DNA from: an uncultured Succinivibrio sp.
GTDB lineage: Bacteria; Pseudomonadota; Gammaproteobacteria; Enterobacterales; Succinivibrionaceae
Length of the DNA stretch: 11,880 nucleotides
Assembly (NCBI GenBank): GCA_902772715.1
Contig: CACYBT010000195.1
Coordinates: 1-11,880 of the forward strand
Reading direction: 5' to 3'
Below are positions 1-5,218 of the stretch, in pieces. The notes under the pieces were generated by a model. That model was not told the origin of the DNA. It saw nothing but the letters and a program-made list of their open reading frames with translations, and searched no databases. Within the stretch, counting starts at the first letter, position 1, and each line of letters starts with the position of its first letter. Position numbers and translations under genes: made by a program.

Positions 1-1
1 C

Positions 2-103
2 TGGCGAATGTCTCACACACCGCTTATACACAAGGCTCTTGGTAATTTCAGACTAGAAGATGAAGGTTGGTTCTGTTTGGAAATGGTTGAAGGACAGTTC
101 TAA
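2..103 (+). CDS. Group II intron reverse transcriptase/maturase, C-terminal end (partial)
   Basis: Reading from base 2 gives 33 residues ending at TAA (101-103). They start WRMSHTPLIHKALGNF and continue with an aromatic- and acid-rich tail (EGWF, CLEM). A W-R-x-(S/A)-x-T-P-x-x-H-x-A-L pattern is what I recognise as the last segment of bacterial group II intron-encoded proteins, just after the maturase (X) and DNA-binding regions. The protein would bind its own intron RNA, help it splice, and copy it into new DNA sites. The call is supported by domain V of the intron starting about 30 bases downstream, the usual place for a reading frame carried in domain IV. Everything upstream (reverse transcriptase domain, any endonuclease domain) lies outside the window, so I cannot say whether the protein is intact. 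A short peptide alone would be weak evidence; the RNA domains make it strong. Confidence 0.85.
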   Translation, partial: WRMSHTPLIHKALGNFRLEDEGWFCLEMVEGQF

Positions 104-132
104 TATAGCGAACCGTCCGTAATTAGGTTAGG

Positions 133-200
133 AACCGCCGTATGCGGATCCGCACGTACGGTGGTGTGAGAGGGCTGAGCTATAACTCGCCCTACTCGAT
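133..200 (+). ncRNA. Group II intron domains V and VI
   Basis: Domain V folds as a 9-bp lower stem (134-142 with 157-165, one G-U pair), a 2-base CG bulge (155-156), a 4-bp upper stem (143-146 with 151-154) and a GATC tetraloop (147-150). This is the standard domain V shape. The catalytic triad position, directly before CGUAU, reads C136-G137-C138 rather than the commoner AGC. CGC is known from IIC introns such as that of Oceanobacillus iheyensis. Domain VI follows: GAG 168-170 pairs with CTC 195-197, GGGC 172-175 with GCCC 189-192, and GAG 177-179 with CTC 186-188 around loop 180-185. A194 is left unpaired as the likely branch point. The loop is not a GNRA tetraloop. The pairings are seen directly; class assignment is inference. 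Confidence 0.88.
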
Positions 201-202
201 CA

Positions 203-2275
203 TTATTCCTGGTTATTTTTATTCTGCTCTAGAGCATTTTCAATTTTCATAAGATAGTCATGTATGGCAATCTGACTGCGTACCTGCGGATCACCTTCAT
301 TATTCTGTACGTAGTTATTGACCTGATTTTCGTCAATGATACGAGCCTTACGATTATCCTGTTCCTGAAGTTTCAGAATGCCCTTGATCCGGTCTTTAAG
401 ATCCTGATCGAGGATCTTGGTTCCCACCTCAATACGCAGATCAAGATTTCGCTTCATCCAGTCCGCAGAACTGATATACAATTCGTCATTTCCGGCATTA
501 TTGAACAGCATGACACGAGGATGCTCTAAGAAGCGGTCAACAATGGAAGTAATGTAAATATTTTCAGAAAGCCCCTTGACACCTGGCTTGAGGGAACACA
601 TACCACGCACAATGCCGCGGATAACAACACCAGCCTGATTGGCTTCATAAAGCTTATTGATAAGGTCGATATCTACCAGAGCATTAACCTTAAAATGAAT
701 AGATGCAGGTCGGCCTCCGCGAGCATGTTCAATTTCTCTGTCTATTAAAGAGCAGATCTTTTCACGCGCATTTAATGGAGAAACCAAAAGGTTTCTAAAA
801 TTAGGTCTGGTATATGGGTATTCGATGAACCTAAATACATCATCTACTTCATTGGTAATTTTTTCATTGGCTGTAAATAGCGCAAAATCAGTATAGATTT
901 TGGCAGTTTTTTCGTTAAAATTTCCAGTACCGATATGTGCATAACGAACCAGTTTATCTCCTTCATGACGGGTGACAAGACACAGTTTGGAATGAATTTT
1001 GAGGGTTGGCAGACCAAACAGTACTTTCACACCAGCCTCGGTCAAAAATGAGGCCCATTTTACATTATTGGCCTCATCAAAACGAGCCTTCAATTCAACC
1101 ACCACCGTGACAGATTTACCATTGTTGGCAGCGTGCATTAGTGAATCGATAACACGACTGTTCGAGGCCACACGGTAAATGTTTATTTTGATTGATGATA
1201 CTTTTGGATCATAGGACGCATTACGCAGAAACTCGGTAAAATAGTCAAAAGAATAGTATGGATAGTATAGGAGAATATCTTTTTGGGCTATGGCATCAAA
1301 GGGGGTTAGGGCACTATCAAACTGATAAGATTTGATTTCACTTAGTGACTGATTTTCCATATCATCATTGATGCTTGGAAAACTCAGCAAATCCTTGAAA
1401 TTATGATAGCGTGCTCCTGGCATCATGGAATCAATGGCAGACATTTTCAATTCGCCTGTCATAAACTTTACCATGTCTTCAGGCATATGTGCATCATAGG
1501 AAAAACGTACTGGCATGGCATTTAACCGCTGTTTTAAAGCCTCGGACATGTTTTCAAGAACCGAACGGTCAATATTTCCTAGTAAATCATATTCAGCATC
1601 GCGATTCATCTTGATGGAGTAGGCTTCAATGGAATCGTATTCGTAAAGGCCTTTGAAAATCATATCCATACCGACGCGTATCACATCATCGAGGAACATG
1701 AAGATGACGCTGTTATCGTAGGTTGGGATCCTTAAAAATCGTGGAATTACCTTGGTGGGAATTTCGATAAGGGCATAAGTTTTGGCATTTTTTCCAATGA
1801 GGCGAGCCAGTAGATATGTAAATTCATCTTTTAAAAATGAAACAAGATCTGTATCCTCGTCAATGATTACAGGATTGATGTGTTTAAGAACATGGTGTTT
1901 GAAATAAGTTGCAACCCACTGTTTCTGCTCTTCGGTAATGGAATCCTGATCTTTCATAAAGATATTATGTTCTGACAGTTCTAGGAGCAGATTTTTGTAT
2001 ATATTGTTAAGAGTACGCTGATATTTATTTGCTTCATTCTGAACTTTGCGTAGTAGATTAACTGCAGCCTCATTCTCTCCCTGGGCCTTGTTGATGATAA
2101 CCTGTCTTTTAAGTTCGGCAACTCTTACTTTAAAGAACTCGTCCAAATTGCTTGAATAGATCCCCAAAAATCTGACTCTTTCAATAAGAGGAACTGATGG
2201 ATCTGCAGCCTCTTGCAGCACGCGACCATTGAATGAAAGCCAGGATAACTCCTTTGGCACAAAATTATCAGTCAT
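203..2275 (-). CDS. ppk1: Polyphosphate kinase 1
   Basis: Reversibly transfers the gamma-phosphate of ATP onto inorganic polyphosphate, building the cell's polyphosphate store; it acts as a membrane-associated oligomer. The chosen product is 690 residues (E. coli 688) and is close to the E. coli enzyme throughout. An N domain opens with KELSWLSFNGRVLQEAADP. Then come a helical H domain (about 100-315) and two phospholipase-D-like C domains. His428 in LKIHSKL matches the autophosphorylated His435 of E. coli, and His585 in FLEHPRV matches His592. The frame stays open upstream for 27 more codons, but I take the ATG at 2273-2275. It has an AAGG ribosome-binding site 9 bases before it, and homology begins right after it. 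The gene is last of three same-strand genes, 102 bp after the lipoprotein gene. No terminator is visible downstream: the stop TAA (203-205) is followed by an in-frame TGA and then the antisense of the intron. No ppx is next to it. Confidence 0.97.
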   Translation of the reverse strand: MTDNFVPKELSWLSFNGRVLQEAADPSVPLIERVRFLGIYSSNLDEFFKVRVAELKRQVIINKAQGENEAAVNLLRKVQNEANKYQRTLNNIYKNLLLELSEHNIFMKDQDSITEEQKQWVATYFKHHVLKHINPVIIDEDTDLVSFLKDEFTYLLARLIGKNAKTYALIEIPTKVIPRFLRIPTYDNSVIFMFLDDVIRVGMDMIFKGLYEYDSIEAYSIKMNRDAEYDLLGNIDRSVLENMSEALKQRLNAMPVRFSYDAHMPEDMVKFMTGELKMSAIDSMMPGARYHNFKDLLSFPSINDDMENQSLSEIKSYQFDSALTPFDAIAQKDILLYYPYYSFDYFTEFLRNASYDPKVSSIKINIYRVASNSRVIDSLMHAANNGKSVTVVVELKARFDEANNVKWASFLTEAGVKVLFGLPTLKIHSKLCLVTRHEGDKLVRYAHIGTGNFNEKTAKIYTDFALFTANEKITNEVDDVFRFIEYPYTRPNFRNLLVSPLNAREKICSLIDREIEHARGGRPASIHFKVNALVDIDLINKLYEANQAGVVIRGIVRGMCSLKPGVKGLSENIYITSIVDRFLEHPRVMLFNNAGNDELYISSADWMKRNLDLRIEVGTKILDQDLKDRIKGILKLQEQDNRKARIIDENQVNNYVQNNEGDPQVRSQIAIHDYLMKIENALEQNKNNQE

Positions 2276-2354
2276 TTTAATATACCTTACAGATGTTAAA
2301 TACCCATTTAAGCCATAATAACGCATTAGGGAAATAAAAAAAGCGTTTTTAAAC

Positions 2355-2376
2355 AAAATTGTGCGATAGCAATTTT
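2355..2376 (-). terminator. Weak hairpin after the lipoprotein gene, possible partial terminator
   Basis: AAAATTG (2355-2361) and CAATTTT (2370-2376) form a 7-bp stem around an 8-base loop. On the minus strand the stem ends in TTTTGTTT, so it could act as a weak intrinsic terminator between the lipoprotein gene and ppk1. It touches the lipoprotein stop codon (2378-2380). The stem is AT-rich, so readthrough into ppk1 is likely; chance is also possible. Confidence 0.3.
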
Positions 2377-2377
2377 T

Positions 2378-3295
2378 TTAAGGAATGATCTTATGAAAAT
2401 TTGCGTAAACAAGAGTAGCACATGGATTAAGGATGAGTAGGATTTTGGCTAACTTGGGTACTATTTCCGCTGTCGGTTGATAATGCTGATGCTTTTTGAC
2501 TGTCTGAGAAAGTGTCAGGGGAAGTCTTGTCAGGTGCTGGTCGTCATACTCGGGTTGACGGGTATTTGTGTTATTTTTTTGTTCAAGAAAATTTATGGCA
2601 TCAGTTTTACCTTGTTCTTTATCGCGCACCTTTTGAAATATGTTGAAATTGAGAAGCTGATTGTCGATATACTGTCTGGCCCCTTCATTACCTAATAGTG
2701 CGGATTCCTTAAAAAAATCAGCCCCCATATTGGCTGTTTCGTCACTGTCTATAAAGAATAATCCAAGGAGATAGTATCCCATTTTTTTTCCGTGAAGGTT
2801 TATTACACGTTGTGCCCAGTCTGCACCTTCAGTATACTTTTTTTCCTTGTAGAAAGTCTGGGAAATTTTAGCCGAAACAAAGGCCTTCGTCACAAAGAAA
2901 TCCTGAAATTCAGGATGTCCATCGTGCATTGTTTTTTGCAGACAGGTTTCATAGGGAGTGTTGAATTTTCGTTGCTGGTAATAAAAGGGTTCCTTAATGC
3001 TGTTCTGCAGATCTTTTAATTTGTCAGTATCTGCTTGAGTTACTTCTGGTACTTTAGGAAACAGGGTAAATTTGCTATCTGGCATAGACTGAAGAATAGA
3101 TCTGACATAGACGTTAATGAGTAGCGGGGCATATTCAGTATGACCTTTTGTACATTCCTTAGCGTAATAGACAAAATCCTTTGCAACAGTATCAGTGGAA
3201 GTTAAATTGATTATTTCTTCTGTTTCTTCATGAAAAGAACAACCGCTCAGAAGAGCGGTCAAAAATATCATGAAAATACCCTGTTTTTTCTGCAT
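2378..3295 (-). CDS. Unrecognised lipoprotein with TPR/Sel1-like helical segment
   Basis: I do not recognise a named family. The 305-residue product begins with a lipoprotein signal peptide: basic MQKK, a hydrophobic stretch, and a lipobox L16-S17-G18-C19. Ser20 after the cysteine suggests sorting to the outer membrane. Residues about 150-215 (KKYTEGADWAQRVI, then GYYLLGLFF and GADFFKESALLGNEGA) have the small/large residue spacing of TPR or Sel1-type repeats, about one and a half units. The tail is polar and then ends in a hydrophobic patch (KLAKILLILNP). The start ATG lies 4 bp past the bamE stop codon, with no strong ribosome-binding site, so translation is probably coupled to bamE. An alternative ATG at 3269-3271 has a better AGGG site but would lose the basic N-terminus of the signal peptide, so I keep the upstream one. 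A role beside the BAM complex is only suggested by position. Confidence 0.8.
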   Translation of the reverse strand: MQKKQGIFMIFLTALLSGCSFHEETEEIINLTSTDTVAKDFVYYAKECTKGHTEYAPLLINVYVRSILQSMPDSKFTLFPKVPEVTQADTDKLKDLQNSIKEPFYYQQRKFNTPYETCLQKTMHDGHPEFQDFFVTKAFVSAKISQTFYKEKKYTEGADWAQRVINLHGKKMGYYLLGLFFIDSDETANMGADFFKESALLGNEGARQYIDNQLLNFNIFQKVRDKEQGKTDAINFLEQKNNTNTRQPEYDDQHLTRLPLTLSQTVKKHQHYQPTAEIVPKLAKILLILNPCATLVYANFHKIIP

Positions 3296-3299
3296 GTTA

Positions 3300-3761
3300 C
3301 TACTGTTTATTGCTGTTTTGGGAATTCTCTACATCTTTCAAAGGTGCAGCAGCATCTTTATTATTGTGATTTTCTTCAACTGGCAAATTATAGTCGACTG
3401 TACTATCAGCAGCCCCTGAAGTGTTCTCATTAAATTCTGCAGATTTTTGGAAGTCACCTGAAATTTCAACTAGTGATTCACCTTCAAAGCGTAAGATGAG
3501 ATTCTTGATGACAGGATCAGACCACCCCTTTCTATCAAGCGTTGAATAATACCAGCGACTTTTATCAAATGGATCTGTCAGCATTGGCGTTCCCAAAAGA
3601 TAGCGAACCTGCTCATGGGTCATACCATAATTTAGAGAGTTAACCAATTCCTGATCAACGTAGTTTCCCTGATGCAGATCGGCTCTATAGGCACAGCCTG
3701 AAAGGAATATGGATAAAATGCCCGCAAGAGCAAGTCCTTTAAATATGTTTCTTGTTTGCAT
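3300..3761 (-). CDS. bamE: Outer membrane assembly lipoprotein BamE (SmpA/OmlA)
   Basis: Small lipoprotein subunit of the BAM complex, which inserts beta-barrel proteins into the outer membrane. The 153-residue product has a signal peptide with lipobox L20-S21-G22-C23. The conserved core follows: QGNYVDQELV, then YGMTHEQVRYLLGTPMLTDP and RWYYS, matching E. coli BamE (QGNY, VGMTQQQVAYALGTP, DPF, WFY). E. coli BamE is 113 residues; the extra length here is an Asn/Glu-rich tail from about residue 105, with little order expected. The start at 3759-3761 has an AGGT site about 9 bases upstream. It heads a minus-strand cluster with the lipoprotein gene and ppk1, and diverges from grpE across 599 bp. 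In E. coli bamE also diverges from grpE, with nadK and recN between; those two are absent here. Confidence 0.95.
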   Translation of the reverse strand: MQTRNIFKGLALAGILSIFLSGCAYRADLHQGNYVDQELVNSLNYGMTHEQVRYLLGTPMLTDPFDKSRWYYSTLDRKGWSDPVIKNLILRFEGESLVEISGDFQKSAEFNENTSGAADSTVDYNLPVEENHNNKDAAAPLKDVENSQNSNKQ

Positions 3762-3858
3762 ACAGTCAATACCTACTGCTTAATACCTTGATGCGAGTAT
3801 TTGAATTTTACCGGCCATCATCGACATACACCCGTGACTTACGTCGCGGATCCTTTAT

Positions 3859-3864
3859 ATTATA
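3859..3864 (-). promoter_or_regulatory. Possible -10 element for bamE
   Basis: The minus strand reads TATAAT here, a perfect sigma-70 -10 hexamer, about 100 bp upstream of the bamE start and in the right direction. No good -35 hexamer is found 16-18 bases upstream; that stretch is T-rich. It would give a leader of about 90 bases that includes a small GC-rich hairpin (CGTGAC-TTAC-GTCGCG) around 3831-3846. The sequence is AT-rich, so a chance match is possible. Confidence 0.35.
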
Positions 3865-3923
3865 CACATTAACAAGCAAAAAAAGATATTGTCCTTTGTT
3901 TTTCCGAAAAGATAATAGATCAA

Positions 3924-3943
3924 TATCCTTCATTATCCTTCAT
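3924..3943. repeat. Tandem duplication of a 10-bp unit
   Basis: TATCCTTCAT occurs twice head to tail (3924-3933 and 3934-3943), followed by TT. The 10-bp period is about one helical turn, so a protein could bind both copies on one face, but two copies of an AT-rich unit may be simple slippage. No known operator is recognised. Confidence 0.6.
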
Positions 3944-4287
3944 TTTAAGTATTGCTCTGACTTTATTTCTCCTAAGACACGGAGTGTTATGCTGCGTTAG
4001 AAATTGTTATCATCAAGGAAATTTGTGGCCTTTATCTTCATGAAAACATTTTTTTGCTTAAGCATTTTGAGTTTTTGTGGTGGCATCGACAAAATTTGCG
4101 TAGGTTTTGGAGTGAGGCAAAAAAAATAGCAAAGAGTTCCCAAAACTGCAGTTATTTGAATCTGCTTTGAGGTAAGAGTCTGAACATTACTGAATATATC
4201 TTAGAAATTAGCCACTTTGGGAGGAGGCTTTAAGTTTTGGTATGCGGAGAAAATTTCCTTATCTAGTTTAAAAATCAAAACTTGAGA

Positions 4288-4316
4288 CTTGAAAAAAAAT
4301 ATCATTACCCCCATTT
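4288..4316 (+). promoter_or_regulatory. Sigma-32 heat-shock promoter of grpE
   Basis: CTTGAAA (4288-4294), a 14-base spacer, then CCCCATTT (4309-4316): an exact match to the E. coli sigma-32 consensus (CTTGAAA, 13-15 bases, CCCCATnT). Transcription should start near 4322-4325, leaving a leader of about 37 bases with GAGAAG before the grpE ATG. It explains heat induction of the whole grpE-dnaK-dnaJ unit and shows that the host uses an RpoH-type sigma factor. Confidence 0.93.
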
Positions 4317-4360
4317 GTGTTTTAGCGAAAATTTTGCCGTTTATTTTTTAGAGAAGAAAA

Positions 4361-5125
4361 ATGCTTACAGAAGAAAATCAAATTAAACAGGCTTTTGAGA
4401 GAGCCAAAGAAGAGCAGGAGTTACAGGAGCCTGAGTTAAATGAGAATATGCAGAATAATTCTGAAGAATTAGGTGAAGAGCCTAAGGATGTCATGGGCAA
4501 TGCTGAAGAGGACATGCCTCAGAATGATGAGGAGGTAAGTAATGAAGACCTCAATGATGGAACCTTTGATATCAAAGATATCTTAGCCGAGAACGAACAG
4601 TTGCGTTCAGCCTTAGTAAAGGAACAGAATGATCGTAAAGAAGATCATGAGAAACTGGTACGAGCCTTAGCGGAAAGTGAAAATCAGAAGAAAAGAATTG
4701 AGGCTGATGTTGAACGTGAACGCAAGTTTGGCAATGAAAAGATATTGAAGGCATTAATTCCGGTAGTTGATTCTATGGAATTAGCCTTAAAACATGCTGA
4801 TCCGAATGATGAAAAGACCAAACCTATGGTTGAGGGAGTACAGAATACTGTAACCCTCTTATTAAAAGAATTAGGTAATTTTGGGGTGGTTGAGGTAAAT
4901 CCTGAAGGACAGGTTTTTGATCCAAATCTTCATCAGGCAATTTCCATGGCTCCATCCAATGAAATTGAGAGCAATCATGTTATTTCTGTTATGCAAAAAG
5001 GCTTTACTTTAAATGGTCGTGTAGTGCGTCCGGCTATGGTTATTGTCTCAAATGGAAAACCACATCAGCCTGATAACGGTGCCGAAAATGTGGAAGTAAA
5101 AAACACAATAAATGTTGAAGCCTAG
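4361..5125 (+). CDS. grpE: Nucleotide exchange factor GrpE
   Basis: Releases ADP from DnaK so that the chaperone can rebind ATP and let go of its client; a cytoplasmic dimer. The product is 254 residues, clearly longer than E. coli GrpE (197). The extra is at the N-terminus: residues 1 to about 70 are highly acidic and rich in Glu, Asn and Asp (LQEPELNENMQNN, EEPKDVMGNAEED) and look disordered. A long coiled coil follows (about 75-140), then the beta head that contacts DnaK, with the family signatures DPNLHQAISM and MQKGFTLNGRVVRPAMVIVS. A short tail follows. The start has GAGAAG 5 bases upstream and sits 45 bp after the heat-shock promoter; an internal Met30 could shorten the acidic arm but has no clear ribosome-binding site. 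First gene of grpE-dnaK-dnaJ. Confidence 0.97.
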   Translation: MLTEENQIKQAFERAKEEQELQEPELNENMQNNSEELGEEPKDVMGNAEEDMPQNDEEVSNEDLNDGTFDIKDILAENEQLRSALVKEQNDRKEDHEKLVRALAESENQKKRIEADVERERKFGNEKILKALIPVVDSMELALKHADPNDEKTKPMVEGVQNTVTLLLKELGNFGVVEVNPEGQVFDPNLHQAISMAPSNEIESNHVISVMQKGFTLNGRVVRPAMVIVSNGKPHQPDNGAENVEVKNTINVEA

Positions 5126-5126
5126 A

Positions 5127-5154
5127 CTTGAAATAATAAATTTAGACTCCATTT
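5127..5154 (+). promoter_or_regulatory. Second sigma-32 promoter, upstream of dnaK
   Basis: CTTGAAA (5127-5133), a 13-base spacer, then CTCCATTT (5147-5154), one mismatch from the sigma-32 consensus. It begins 1 base after the grpE stop codon. Transcription should start near 5160, giving a leader of about 58 bases that includes a small hairpin (TGTCA-TGG-TGACA, 5174-5186) and the dnaK ribosome-binding site. It would let dnaK and dnaJ be made in excess of GrpE during heat shock. Confidence 0.85.
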
Positions 5155-5218
5155 ACATGTACAGAATAGAGAATGTCATGGTGACAAACAGAATTTTTTT
5201 ATAGAGGATATATTTAAA

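Larger units (their letters stand above)
1..200 (+). mobile_element. Group II intron, 3' portion (5' end outside window)
   Basis: This is the retroelement tail: the end of the intron-encoded protein (2-103), a 30-base linker, domain V (about 133-166) and domain VI (about 168-197), with a predicted 3' splice boundary at or very near base 200 (...CTCGAT). Group II introns are self-splicing ribozymes that move by retrohoming. The boundary is inferred from the branch-point adenosine at 194, seven bases from the proposed end, the usual distance. The element lies opposite to ppk1, whose stop codon starts only 2 bp beyond the boundary, so it sits in the 3' flank of ppk1 and does not interrupt it. 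The 5' end (a GUGYG-type start) and the 5' exon cannot be seen, so full length, class and target motif are open. Confidence 0.85.
3762..4360. other. 599-bp divergent spacer between bamE and grpE, no supported gene
   Basis: AT-rich DNA with no reading frame that looks like protein in either direction and no tRNA or rRNA. It holds a candidate bamE -10 box (3859-3864), a tandem 10-bp duplication (3924-3943), a stretch GGGAGGAGG (4219-4227) that resembles a strong ribosome-binding site but has no fitting gene after it, and the grpE heat-shock promoter (4288-4316). The middle, about 3950-4280, I cannot explain. A small regulatory RNA or decayed remnants of lost genes such as recN would both fit, but nothing in the sequence shows either. 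Confidence 0.6.

Noticed and set aside
2276..2356. 27-codon N-terminal extension of ppk1
   Set aside because: Homology begins after the ATG at 2273-2275, which has a good ribosome-binding site; the upstream stretch looks like translated leader.
3752..4000. 82-codon frame (+) starting inside bamE and running into the spacer
   Set aside because: Overlaps the bamE start antisense, no ribosome-binding site, no recognisable family.
4040..4129. 29-codon frame (+) with a hydrophobic N-terminus in the bamE-grpE spacer
   Set aside because: No ribosome-binding site before the ATG, odd composition, and AT-rich DNA produces such frames by chance.
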